NCBI GenBank assembly: GCA_029931535.1
Contig: JAQPZY010001064.1
Location: 1-64,000, forward strand
Reading direction: 5' to 3'
Source of the DNA: Margaritifera margaritifera
Lineage: Eukaryota; Mollusca; Bivalvia; Unionida; Margaritiferidae
Length of the DNA stretch: 64,000 nucleotides
Shown here in pieces: positions 1 through 10,560 of the stretch. A program made the translations under genes and the position numbers. Numbering within the stretch: position 1 is the first letter of the stretch; each line of letters starts with the position of its first letter. The notes below the pieces were generated by a model, which saw only the letters and a list, made by a program, of their open reading frames with translations, was not told the origin of the DNA and made no database searches.

Positions 1-3000
1 AAAAAACTGCTAGCTCCGCTTGGTCTTTTTCACTTCCTTGGACTTCTAAAGGTATAAATAAAAAAAAAAAAAAAAGAGGCCGGCTATTAACCCCCTTTTT
101 TTACGTGTTTGGAGTATTTTTTAATTCATTCATAGTACTTTCAGTAGGCTTTGGGGTTTATTAGTTTGTGTCCCCCTGCTCTTCTGGCAAAATTCTTTTC
201 CCTATTTTAATAACTGCTGAAAACTAGTGCACTTTTGACTAACTTCAGCTGGATTTATCGAGTACTTTGGAGCGGCCATTTTGTCCGCTGTTGTGCTTAG
301 ATCATGTCCAGTTTCCACAAGTACAATATGTAAAGAATTTCAGCCACAGTACATGAAAGTAACATAGAGGTATGCCTACAATCTCTCCATTGTGCATGTT
401 GCAAATGCAAAATACTTCATCTTACACCTGTCACTCACTCAGAAGCATGTATTATCTGTAGAGCGCCCCCCATATAGACAACATATGCATTATTATTATA
501 TGATTTAATTTTGGTTGTATAGCTGAAACATTTAAGCCGCAAGCATTTAAACAGTCCTTTTGAATAATTCTCATGTATTTTCCCACAGAACAGTATTCAT
601 TTGTAGCAAAGTCCCACACAAGCCCAGCCCCCCCCCCCCCCCATGATGAAAAGTGGGCTATTTTAAAACTACACCTTGCATTTTCTCAACAATAGCAACC
701 AATGTTTTGGTAAAAGACAGGAACATGAAACTTGCCACAATTATTCATGAGATGTCACTAATAAAATTTACAGATCTGAACAGGGATGGAAGAGTTCAGG
801 TTCACAGAGGTCAAAGGTCAAAGGGTACAAAGTTTGCTAATTCTTCTAACACTAGTATATGGAAGAAAGCGAATCTGCTTTATTATCATTATTTTCCAGA
901 ATTTTATTACAACCGAATGAAAAGAAACATTTTTGCTATATTTTTCTTAGACTTAATACAACAGTTTTAAATTTAAGTTGACTTTACTCCTGTGTTCTAA
1001 GACTTCTAATTTTCCCATAATTGAGGTCATTGTACACAAAATACTGCCACAAGGCATATTGTGTAAGCAAGAGCAAAATAGGCATAATTAGCTTATTGTT
1101 ATGCATAACATCAATGTTAATATACCATTTTGTTGAGAAATGCATACATAATTATATGAGAAAGAGAAAAGCAATTGCACAAATTTTCATATTTATTTTA
1201 AGGTGGCGCTCTCCAGTTTCGTACTTTGCATAGGGTTAGAAATTTAAAGAAAAAGAATTAGCCAGGGTTTCCTCACTGGCTGTCCTGGCTATTTAAAAAA
1301 GACCTTGTATATCTTAGGTATTGTTAAAAGAACTTTGAATTCCCTTTATTTTGGTGTATGATTGATGGGTGAAATTTGGGTTATAGAGTATACAGCTTGG
1401 TCTTACTTAAGATGTGCACCTCTCAAAAAACTGCTAGCTCCGCTTGGTCATTTTCACTTCCTGGACTTCAAAGGTAAATAATAAAAAAAAGAGCCGATAA
1501 CTTTTTTTACTTTTTGGATATTTTTTAATTCATTCATAGTACTTTCAGAGGCTGGTATTGTCTGCTCTGGCAAAATTCTTTTCCCTATTTTAATAACTGC
1601 TGAAAATAGTGCACTTTTGACTAATTCAGGCTGATTTATCGAGTACTTTGGAGCGGCCATTTTGTCCGCTGTGTGCTTAGATCATGTCCAGTTTCCACAA
1701 GTACAATATGTAAAGAAATTTCAGCCACAGTACATGAAAGTAACATAGAGGTATGCCAACATTCTCTCCATTGTGCATGTTGCAAATGCAAAATACTTCA
1801 TCTTACACCTGTCACTCACTCAGAAGCATGTATTATCTGTAGAGCGCCCCCATATAGACAACATATGCATTATTATTATATGATTTAATTTTGGTTGTAT
1901 AGCTGAAACATTTAAGCCGCAAGCATTTAAACAGTCCTTTTGAATAATTCTCATGTATTTTCCCACAGAACAGTATTCATTTGTAGCAAAGTCCCACACA
2001 AGCCCAGTCCCCCCCCCCCCCCCCCATGATGAAAAGTGGGCTATTTTAAAACTACACCGTGCATTTTCTCAACAATAGCAACCAATGTTTTGGTAAAAGA
2101 CAGGAACATGAAACTTGCCACAATTATTCATGAGATGTCACTAATAAAATTTACAGACTGAACAGGGATGGAAGAGTTCAGGTTCACAGAGGTCAAAGGT
2201 CAAAGGGTACAAAGTTTGCTAATTCTTCTAACACTAGTATATGGAAGAAAGCGAATCTGCTTTATTATCATTATTTTCCAGAATTTTATTACAACCGAAT
2301 GAAAAGAAACATTTTTGCTATATTTTTCTTAGACTTAATACAACAGTTTTAAATTTAAGTTGACTTTACTCCTGTGTTCTAAGACTTCTAATTTTCCCCA
2401 TAATTGAGGTCATTGTACACAAAATACTGCCACAAGGCATATTGTGTAAGCAAGAGCAAAATAGGCATAATTAGCTTATTGTTATGCATAACATCAATGT
2501 TAATATACCATTTTGTTGAGAAATGCATACATAATTATATGAGAAAGAGAAAAGCAATTGCACAAATTTTCATATTTATTTTAAGGTGGCGCTCTCCAGT
2601 TTCGTACTTTGCATAGGGTTAGAAATTTAAAGAAAAAGAATTAGCCAGGGTTTCCTCACTGGCTGTCCTGGCTATTTAAAAAAGACCTTGTATATCTTAG
2701 GTATTGTTAAAAGAACTTTGAATTCCCTTTATTTTGGTGTATGATTGATGGGTGAAATTTGGGTTATAGAGTATACAGCTTGGTCTTACTTAAGATGTGC
2801 ACCTCTCAAAAAACTGCTAGCTCCGCTTGGTCATTTTCACTTCCTGGACTTCAAAGGTAAATAAAAAAAAAAAGAGCCGATAACTTTTTTACTTTTTGGA
2901 TATTTTTTAATTCATTCATAGTACTTTCAGAGGCTGGTATTGTCTGCTCTGGCAAAAATTCTTTTCCCTATTTTAATAACTGCTGAAAATAGTGCACTTT

Positions 3001-6000
3001 TGACTAATTCAGGCTGATTTATCGAGTACTTTGGAGCGGCCATTTTGTCCGCTGTGTGCTTAGATCATGTCCAGTTTCCACAAGTACAATATGTAAAGAA
3101 ATTTCAGCCACAGTACATGAAAGTAACATAGAGGTATGCCAACATTCTCTCCATTGTGCATGTTGCAAATGCAAAATACTTCATCTTACACCTGTCACTC
3201 ACTCAGAAGCATGTATTATCTGTAGAGCGCCCCCATATAGACAACATATGCATTATTATTATATGATTTAATTTTGGTTGTATAGCTGAAACATTTAAGC
3301 CGCAAGCATTTAAACAGTCCTTTTGAATAATTCTCATGTATTTTCCCACAGAACAGTATTCATTTGTAGCAAAGTCCCACACAAGCCCAGCCCCCCCCCC
3401 CCTCCCCCCATGATGAAAAGTGGGCTATTTTAAAACTACACCGTGCATTTTCTCAACAATAGCAACCAATGTTTTGGTAAAAGACAGGAACATGAAACTT
3501 GCCACAATTATTCATGAGATGTCACTAATAAAATTTACAGACTGAACAGGGATGGAAGAGTTCAGGTTCACAGAGGTCAAAGGTCAAAGGGTACAAAGTT
3601 TGCTAATTCTTCTAACACTAGTATATGGAAGAAAGCGAATCTGCTTTATTATCATTATTTTCCAGAATTTTATTACAACCGAATGAAAAGAAACATTTTG
3701 CTATATTTTTCTTAGACTTAAACGAAGAGTTTTAAATTTAAGTTGACTTTACTCCTATGTTCTAAGACTTCTAATTTTCCCATAATTGAGGTCATTGTAC
3801 ACAAAATACTGCCACAAGGCATATTGTGTAAGCAAGAGCAAAATAGGCATAATTAGCTTATTGTTATGCATAACATCAATGTTAATATACCATTTTGTTG
3901 AGAAATGCATACATAATTATATGAGAAAGAGAAAAGCAATTGCACAAATTTTCATATTTATTTTAAGGTGGCGCTCTCCAGTTTCGTACTTTGCATAGGG
4001 TTAGAAATTTAAAGAAAAAGAATTAGCCAGGGTTTCCTCACTGGCTGTCCTGGCTATTTAAAAAAGACCTTGTATATCTTAGGTATTGTTAAAAGAACTT
4101 TGAATTCCCTTTATTTTGGTGTATGATTGATGGGTGAAATTTGGGTTATAGAGTATACAGCTTGGTCTTACTTAAGATGTGCACCTCTCAAAAAACTGCT
4201 AGCTCCGCTTGGTCATTTTCACTTCCTGGACTTCAAAGGTAAATAAAAAAAAAAAAGAGCCGATAACTTTTTTTTACTTTTTGGATATTTTTTAATTCAT
4301 TCATAGTACTTTCAGAGGCTGGTATTGTCTGCTCTGGCAAAATTCTTTTCCCTATTTTAATAACTGCTGAAAATAGTGCACTTTTGACTAATTCAGGCTG
4401 ATTTATCGAGTACTTTGGAGCGGCCATTTTGTCCGCTGTGTGCTTAGATCATGTCCAGTTTCCACAAGTACAATATGTAAAGAAATTTCAGCCACAGTAC
4501 ATGAAAGTAACATAGAGGTATGCCAACATTCTCTCCATTGTGCATGTTGCAAATGCAAAATACTTCATCTTACACCTGTCACTCACTCAGAAGCATGTAT
4601 TATCTGTAGAGCGCCCCCATATAGACAACATATGCATTATTATTATATGATTTAATTTTGGTTGTATAGCTGAAACATTTAAGCCGCAAGCATTTAAACA
4701 GTCCTTTTGAATAATTCTCATGTATTTTCCCACAGAACAGTATTCATTTGTAGCAAAGTCCCACACAAGCCCCGCCCCCCCCCCCCCCCCCCCCATGATG
4801 AAAAGTGGGCTATTTTAAAACTACACCGTGCATTTTCTCAACAATAGCAACCAATGTTTTGGTAAAAGACAGGAACATGAAACTTGCCACAATTATTCAT
4901 GATATGTCAATAATAAAATTTACAGACTGAACAGGGATGGAAGAGTTCAGGTTCACAGAGGTCAAAGGTCAAAGGGTACAAAGTTTGCTAATTCTTCTAA
5001 CACTAGTATATGGAAGAAAGCGAATCTGCTTTATTATCATTATTTTCCAGAATTTTATTACAACCGAATGAAAAGAAACATTTTTGCTATATTTTTCTTA
5101 GACTTAATACAACAGTTTTAAATTTAAGTTGACTTTACTCCTGTGTTCTAAGACTTCTAATTTTCCCATAATTGAGGTCATTGTACACAAAATACTGCCA
5201 CAAGGCATATTGTGTAAGCAAGAGCAAATAGGCATAATTAGCTTATTGTTATGCATAACATCAATGTTAATATACCATTTTGTTGAGAAATGCATACATA
5301 ATTATATGAGAAAGAGAAAAGCAATTGCACAAATTTTCATATTTATTTTAAGGTGGCGCTCTCCAGTTTCGTACTTTGCATAGGGTTAGAAATTTAAAGA
5401 AAAAGAATTAGCCAGGGTTTCCTCACTGGCTGTCCTGGCTATTTAAAAAAGACCTTGTATATCTTAGGTATTGTTAAAGAACTTTGAATTCCCTTTATTT
5501 TGGTGTATGATTGATGGGTGAAATTTGGGTTATAGAGTATACAGCTTGGTCTTACTTAAGATGTGCACCTCTCAAAAAACTGCTAGCTCCGCTTGGTCAT
5601 TTTCACTTCCTGGACTTCAAAGGTAAATAAAAAAAAAAAGAGCCGATAACTTTTTTTAACTTTTTGGATATTTTTTAATTCATTCATAGTACTTTCAGAG
5701 GCTGGTATTGTCTGCTCTGGCAAAATTCTTTTCCCTATTTTAATAACTGCTGAAAATAGTGCACTTTTGACTAATTCAGGCTGATTTATCGAGTACTTTG
5801 GAGCGGCCATTTTGTCCGCTGTGTGCTTAGATCATGTCCAGTTTCCACAAGTACAATTATGTAAAGAAATTTCAGCCACAGTACATGAAAGTAACATAGA
5901 GGTATGCCAACATTCTCTCCATTGTGCATGTTGCAAATGCAAAATACTTCATCTTACACCTGTCACTCACTCAGAAGCATGTATTTTCTGTAGAGCGCCC

Positions 6001-6002
6001 CC
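1..6002. repeat. Satellite: 4.3 tandem copies of a ~1,383-bp unit
   Basis: The anchor AAAAAACTGCTAGCTCCGC recurs at 1, 1425, 2808, 4190 and 5574, giving periods of 1424, 1383, 1382 and 1384 bp. Copies 2-4 are almost identical, differing mainly in poly-A and poly-C run lengths. The last copy stops near 6002, where GAGCGCCCCC is followed by unrelated sequence. Each unit contains a C-rich run (10-20 C), a direct AGGTCA repeat, and GGTGGCGCTCTCC. Short open frames of 60-85 codons recur once per unit, but they lack introns, family resemblance and codon bias, so I treat them as chance frames. A partial diverged relative lies at 19030-19612. Confidence 0.95.
808..820 (+). promoter_or_regulatory. DR1 nuclear-receptor-like site, one per satellite unit
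   Basis: AGGTCAAAGGTCA is a perfect direct repeat of the AGGTCA half-site with one spacer base (DR1, the type bound by RXR, HNF4 and COUP-TF). It recurs at 2190-2202, 3574-3586 and 4959-4971 in the next three units. The match is seen directly; binding is inference. Confidence 0.5.
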
Positions 6003-6136
6003 AACAACCACTTAGGCAGCAGTCCAGCAAACTATTTGACGGCGAAGTCCATTGCAAGATTGACTGCGAAGAATTTGCTTTCTCTTTCACCCGAAAAGAG
6101 ACCTGCCTGTCTGAAAGCGGTAAGACCTATCGCTAA
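6003..6136 (+). pseudogene. 3' part of an unknown intronless gene with a histone-type 3' end
   Basis: Directly after the satellite breaks off, base composition changes: GC rises to about half and a compact coding-like stretch appears. One frame reads through SSKLFDGEVHCKIDCEEF and ends at the TAA near 6136. A second frame, entered near a GCGGTAAGACC sequence, ends PIAKRGRPAGATTTATSTL and stops at about 6190; it carries an AT-hook-like KRGRP. I cannot tell whether the two were once one reading frame, or are joined by splicing. The 5' part is missing because the satellite abuts it. I do not recognise the protein. The histone-type stem-loop at 6225-6240 follows at the spacing normal for a replication-dependent mRNA. 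Alternatives are a processed-gene fragment or a piece of a viral or transposable cassette. Confidence 0.4.
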
Positions 6137-6224
6137 ACGTGGCCGCCCTGCTGGAGCTACTACCACGGCTACATCAACCCTAAGAAGTTAAAAACAAACA
6201 ACCACATAACTTCTTAAACCCAAC

Positions 6225-6244
6225 GGCCCTTCTAAGGGCCACCC
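6225..6244 (+). terminator. Histone-type 3' stem-loop, copy 1
   Basis: GGCCCT-TCTA-AGGGCC is a perfect 6-bp stem with a four-base loop, preceded by CAAC and followed by ACCC. This fits the metazoan histone mRNA stem-loop (SLBP site), including T at loop positions 1 and 3. A purine-rich stretch (CTAGAAAAGA) follows about 8 bases downstream, where the U7 snRNA target (HDE) would sit. The family rule is established; that it works here is inference. Confidence 0.75.
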
Positions 6245-6279
6245 AATCTCTAGAAAAGATTACTACTCTCAAATTGCCA

Positions 6280-6545
6280 ATATCTATATATGTGTGTGTG
6301 TGTTTATATATGTTTGTATATTATTTTTTGTGATGTCCTACCCCCTCAAACAAAAAAATCCTTCTCCCCTTGTATTATTTGTGTGTGTGGTGTGATGTGA
6401 TGATATAAAAAAAAAAAATTTTAAAAAAGGGTTGTGTGGTGTGTGAAAATTTTATATAAAAAATATTTTAAAAAAATATAAAAAATGGTTGTGTAGTGTG
6501 TGTAAGTTTTTTTTAAAAAAAAAATTAGGGATGGTATGGTGTGCA
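6280..6545. repeat. Low-complexity GT-rich / AT-rich tandem stretch
   Basis: About four degenerate units of 45-60 bp alternate a GTTGTGTGGTGTGTG-like block with A/T runs (near 6378, 6430, 6487, 6530). It separates the two histone-type units. Confidence 0.7.
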
Positions 6546-6633
6546 TGTTTGATTTTTATCAAAAGTAGTTTCTTTTAGGTCCGCGCTTTTTAGAGTCAGG
6601 GGTCATGGAGTGTAAACTCCGCGAAGCCAAGAA

Positions 6634-6740
6634 TGACGTAGAAAGAATGACGTCAGGACGCGGGGTAGTGGGGTGATGTTTTTTTTGTTTTTTTAGGTGT
6701 AAGGGATGTTTTCCTTCACGTCCGCACTTCTAGTATATTA
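6634..6740 (+). promoter_or_regulatory. Compact promoter: CRE sites and TATA box
   Basis: A half-CRE TGACGTA at 6634-6640 and a full palindromic CRE TGACGTCA at 6648-6655 precede a TATA-like TATATTA at 6734-6740. The ATG at 6785 lies about 45 bases further on. This is the order expected of a short CREB/ATF-responsive promoter. Function is inferred from motifs only. Confidence 0.45.
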
Positions 6741-6784
6741 AAACAACGTCTTCACAACTTAAGCTACCCAGTTTATTCAAGAGA

Positions 6785-6985
6785 ATGAACCGATCTGAAA
6801 TCATAAGACAAGTTAGAGTGCATTTAGAGGTGGCATGGCACCTCCTCCATGACTTAGAGAAAAAGGAGAAGGAGGAGAGGGAGAAGGAGGAGAGGGAAAG
6901 TAAAATTCCCATCAAACCTCATCCAATGATGGAGGATTCCAATAAAGAAAATTGGGAATCCGGACCATCCTCCTTTTGCATTTAA
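6785..6985 (+). CDS. Small charged unknown protein (66 aa), histone-type 3' end
   Basis: The intronless frame starts MNRSEIIRQVRVHLEVAWHL and is followed by a Lys/Glu-only stretch (EKKEKEEREKEERE, about residues 25-39), predicting a long charged helix. The tail is Pro/Ser-rich and ends at a TAA. There is no signal peptide, membrane segment or known catalytic motif, and I do not recognise a family. What supports a real gene is context: CRE and TATA motifs upstream at plausible spacing, and a perfect histone-type stem-loop with canonical downstream element about 115 bases after the stop. If real, its mRNA would be non-polyadenylated and tied to S phase. The EKE stretch comes from a GGAGAAGGA minirepeat, so chance opening of the frame cannot be excluded. 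Confidence 0.45.
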   Translation: MNRSEIIRQVRVHLEVAWHLLHDLEKKEKEEREKEERESKIPIKPHPMMEDSNKENWESGPSSFCI

Positions 6986-7029
6986 AAAAACCAACAGATG
7001 CATGAGTGCAGCTACATGGAGGGGGAGCT

Positions 7030-7045
7030 GCCCTGCATGCAGGGC
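7030..7045. repeat. 16-bp perfect palindrome in the 3' UTR
   Basis: GCCCTGCATGCAGGGC is a perfect palindrome lying between the stop codon at 6985 and the histone stem-loop at 7099. It could form a short cruciform or RNA hairpin; the role is unknown. Confidence 0.6.
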
Positions 7046-7098
7046 AAAGCCTGGGAGGTGCCCTCACCTCTAAAATACACTCACAAAAAAATCCAACG

Positions 7099-7131
7099 GT
7101 CCTTCTAAGGACCACCCTTTTTCAAGAAAGA
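7099..7131 (+). terminator. Histone-type 3' stem-loop, copy 2, with canonical HDE
   Basis: GGTCCT-TCTA-AGGACC is a perfect 6-bp stem with the same loop as copy 1, preceded by CAAC and followed by ACCC. Compared with copy 1 the third pair changes from C-G to T-A on both sides, a compensatory change that supports a conserved RNA structure. CAAGAAAGA at 7123-7131 is the canonical U7-binding histone downstream element, about nine bases after the ACC. Confidence 0.8.
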
Positions 7132-7144
7132 TTAATTTTATTCC

Positions 7145-7330
7145 CTCCCACACTCCCGCCACGTTTAAAAACTCCCGTATGGCTCTCAAGTGCCCCCGCC
7201 ACGTTAAAAACTCCCGTATGGCTCTGGATAGACCCCCTTTGGGAAATTAACGTGGTGGGGGGCACTTGAGAGTCATACAGAAAATTTTTGGCTCTCAAGT
7301 GCCTCCAAAAAGTTTGGCTCTCAATTACCC
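7145..7330. repeat. Short direct and inverted repeats (GGCTCTCAAGTGCC family)
   Basis: CCCGCCACGTT-AAAAACTCCCGTATGGCTCT occurs twice in direct order (from 7155 and 7196). An inverted copy lies at about 7244-7279 and a partial direct copy at about 7288-7306. Three or four copies in mixed orientation suggest a small foldback. Confidence 0.65.
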
Positions 7331-7522
7331 ACCCCCTACTACTGTCATTCCTCGACACACAGCAGTTTGTCCGAAATATCGTGGCAATATCATCCATGCT
7401 TAGTTTGGCATCCATAGCTATATATCAGCAATCTGAACACAACCTAGCTTCGCCCATAGATAACATCTCTGCTCATGCTTGGGAGTCATTCTTGTGGATG
7501 GCGCGTGATCCACGTCAAAATC

Positions 7523-8880
7523 TTTTTTTAGGGATGGACTCTCGGGTCTATATATGGGTCTTAAGAAGTAATCTCCTTATGGGTTTTGTTATACCTACCT
7601 TATATTTAGTTCCCTATTTCTCAAAATTGGACTCATCGAATTTTCTTCAAAACATTTCTATTGTTGGAGCAAATTCAAAACTAGAAACTGTCGAAGAGGC
7701 GTTGAAATCAAAATTCTCAGAGTAGGGATCCATGCATTGCACAATTTGAATATAATTGGTCCACACTGTACCGGTTTAATGTTGCTGGTGTCCATAAGGA
7801 CCCTCTTATTTATCTGATTCCTCTCGACGAACTTTGTCAATACTTCCTTTGGGGTACAAAATGTCAAAGAACAAATCATGTCAAAATAATTTTTTTTAGG
7901 GGTGGACTGTAGGGTTTATATATGGACTTAATCTCCTTGTAGGTTTTGTTCTATCTACCATATATTTATTTCCCTATTACTCGAAATCGGTTCACGCATT
8001 GCAAAATTTGGATATATTCGTTGCAAACTGTACCGTTGAATGTCGCCGGCATCCAGAAAGACCGTCCAATTTATCTGATTTCTCTAGAAGAACTTCGTCA
8101 ATACTTCTTGTGTGGGTCAAATATATATCTAGATACAAAGTGGCAATGAACGATCCTTGTCGAATTTTTTTTTAGGGTAGACTAGGTTTCATATATGGAT
8201 TTAAGTGGTAATTTATTTTTGGGCTTTGTTATACCTACCATATATTTAACTCCCTATTTCTTGAAATCGGCTAGACGAATTTTCTTCAAACTTTTCCGAC
8301 TGTTGGAGAATGTATAGAACTAGAAACTGTCGAAGAGGCGTTGAAATTTAAATCCCCAAAGTATGGGTTCATCTGGTGCAAAGTGTTAATAGAGTTGATC
8401 CACAATGTACCTGCTTTTCATACCCTGTACCCTTAAGTTGTTCTTTAATCCGCTGATTCCTCTTGAAGAAATTTGTCAAGAATTCTTTTGTGGATCAATA
8501 ATATCCATTAAGATATATTCTGAAAGAAGGGCCTATGTCAAAATTCTTTAAGGAGGGGATGTTGAGGCCCATATGTATACGGCCTGTTTTATACCCCCCC
8601 CCCCCTTATATTTAGCCCCCTATTTTGCGATATCAGCTGGACGAACTGTTTCTAAACTTCTACTACTTTTGAAGCAGATCCCTAACTAGTAACTGTCAAA
8701 GAGATGAAAATAATTTAAAGAAGGGTTCATGTCATTGAAAGTTGTAATATAATCGGTCCTGTCAATATCCAGCTTTAAACAGCGGGTACCAATAAGAACA
8801 CTCCTATTTCTCCGATTAGGCTCGTACTAATTGTTTCGTCTAAAGATATTATAGGGGTCTGTGCTACGTGGACCACAAGC
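7523..8880. repeat. Four degenerate ~330-bp tandem repeats
   Basis: Each copy begins with a T-run and (A)GGG.TGGACT, then GGTTTTGTTATACCTACC, TATATTTA.(T/C)TCCCTATTTCT, CTGTCGAAGAGGCGTTGAAA and a block around CTCTTATTTATCTGATTCCTCT. Copies start near 7523, 7886, 8164 and 8542. The copies have drifted by many substitutions and indels. Only the first keeps a long open frame (7288-7725), which is not conserved in the others, so I do not call a gene. Confidence 0.75.
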
Positions 8881-8934
8881 TATGAATGCCCCGAAGAATG
8901 TTTAAATTTGATGTAGCACTTTTTTTTAAATCGG

Positions 8935-9115
8935 GAATAGGTGAGTGGTAAGTTATTCCTTATTGAATTGTGAATAAGGAATAAGTAAATAACTCGATGT
9001 CGAAACTTTTGAATCCGGAATAAGTAACTGGTTACTTATTCCTAAACAGAATCGGCAACTGGTTACTTATTCCTAACTGAATCGGAAATGAGAATAAGTA
9101 ACCAGCTTGATGTCA
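8935..9115. repeat. Repeated GGAATAAGTAAC motifs with a hairpin at 9017-9042
   Basis: GAATAAGTAA(C) and its complement GTTACTTATTC occur about eight times in both orientations. At 9017-9042 the arms GGAATAAGTAAC and GTTACTTATTCC are separated by two bases, an almost perfect 26-base palindrome. Confidence 0.75.
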
Positions 9116-9119
9116 ACAG

Positions 9120-9750
9120 TATACAGCCTGAGCTACAGATTGTAGTTAACTGATTGCAGGTGCCTAATTGAACTATCTGAAGAAAGCAACAAGTGAATGG
9201 TTTTATCTATATCTATATTATTTTAAACACACCGAAGCATGCTGTCACAAAATGTTAAATTCAAGGTTTATGCTGTACAGTTTAAGCATGTGTGAGTTTT
9301 GCTTCCAACAACAAAAATTAAACTTCAATCAGTAAAATCACAAACATGAAATAAAAAATTTAAAAATTACAGCTTTGCGGGGTAAAAAACGGTAAAAGAT
9401 TTAATGCCGCATAAATTATGAGTTATTCTTTATGTACTTATCTGGATCAGTTTTGAAAATAAGTGACCAAGTGTATATTAGAATCAAACGACTCACTATT
9501 AAAAGTAACATTAAGAACTCGACGAGCGTATGTCCACTGTTCAAATTAATTGTTAAGACGAGTAGTATCATAAATATAACGTGCACTTAATTCTCCAGAC
9601 AATGTGACAAATTCATTTCAGTTTGTAAAACGGACCTACTTAAAAAATGTGGTGCGACTCATCAGGATTACAAGTCTTTTATGCTTTAAAAGTAATATCT
9701 AGGGTAGGTTTTTACATCCAGGTATTTTGATATGATCCCTCATGTGGCCG
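9120..9750. other. No recognisable feature
   Basis: AT-rich sequence with no long open frame, splice-bounded exon candidate or repeat that I can support. Confidence 0.5.
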
Positions 9751-9756
9751 AGGTAA

Positions 9757-9792
9757 CCCCCCCCCCCCCCAAAAAAAAAAAAAAAAAAAAAA
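9757..9792. repeat. Homopolymer pair C14-A22
   Basis: Fourteen C followed directly by 22 A. Run lengths in such a tract are unreliable in assemblies. Confidence 0.9.
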
Positions 9793-9795
9793 CAG

Positions 9796-10085
9796 GACGT
9801 ACTAGAATGCGCTGACATATCAAACAAAAGAGTTGTGGACATATTAGAAAGTGTGGACATATCAAAACGACAAGTTGCAGACATAACCGAACATGCGGAC
9901 ATATCGGAACAAAAAGTTGCGGACATACTGGAACGGATGGAAATATTGGAACAAAACGTTGCGGACATAGCAGAACGTGCGGACATATTCGACAAAAAGG
10001 TGCGGGCATACCAGACCGCGCGTACATATCGGAACCAAAAGTTGCAGACATAACGGAACAGATGACTGAGTGCGAATATTATGGA
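9796..10085 (+). repeat. 42-bp tandem repeat with coiled-coil coding potential
   Basis: About six and a half copies of a 42-bp unit built on GTTGCGGACATA..GGAACA. On the + strand the unit translates as a 14-residue (two-heptad) repeat of the form VADIxExxDIxEQK, for example VADITEHADISEQK then VADILERMEILEQN. Hydrophobic V/I/L positions recur with heptad spacing and charged residues fill the rest, as in a coiled coil. The frame stays open through about five units, then a one-base deletion in the unit starting near 10000 ends it at about 10053. There is no promoter, start context or splice structure, so it may be a minisatellite whose period is a multiple of three by chance, or an eroded coiled-coil exon. 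Confidence 0.7.
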
Positions 10086-10473
10086 ACACGCTTATATAAT
10101 GGGACAAAAAAATAGGTATACGTCCTTAAGTCTTTTGATTATTGATTTCAATAATCAATTTCGTCAGTTTAATGGATGATTCAGTTGGTTCACGTGTTAA
10201 TATCGACTAACTTAAGTCCATTTTCTCTTTTTATAACAAATGATGAAATTATCTCGTCACCGTTCCGTTACTTCGGTATATTTTCCCGTCTGTAATGCTT
10301 TTTATTTTTCTCAGTGGTTATATTTTCAATATTCACAACAAGTATCATCGCTTCACGTTCTCACTGCAATCAACTCTGGAATAGTACCTTTTGCGACAAT
10401 GTGAAACTGTCATGTATAAGCTCATGGATTTTTCTTCTAAGCATGTCAACTATTCTCGAATCTTTGCGAAAAC

Positions 10474-10479
<6 letters not shown>

Positions 10480-10558
<79 letters not shown>
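10480..10558. repeat. (AT)n microsatellite
   Basis: AC/AT dinucleotide run, interrupted once. The open frames of Tyr/Ile repeats across it are artefacts. Confidence 0.95.

Positions 10559-10559
<1 letters not shown>

Positions 10560-10560
<1 letters not shown>

Noticed and set aside
653..6136. Repeated open frames of 60-105 codons in the satellite
   Set aside because: They occur in several frames and both strands of the same unit, change with poly-A and poly-C length, and show no protein likeness.
7288..7725. 145-codon open frame
   Set aside because: Longest in its area, but the frame is not kept in the three related tandem copies and crosses two different repeat families.
9699..10107. Minus-strand Met/Ser/Cys-repeat open frames
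   Set aside because: Antisense shadows of the 42-bp repeat; the plus-strand reading is the one with heptad pattern.
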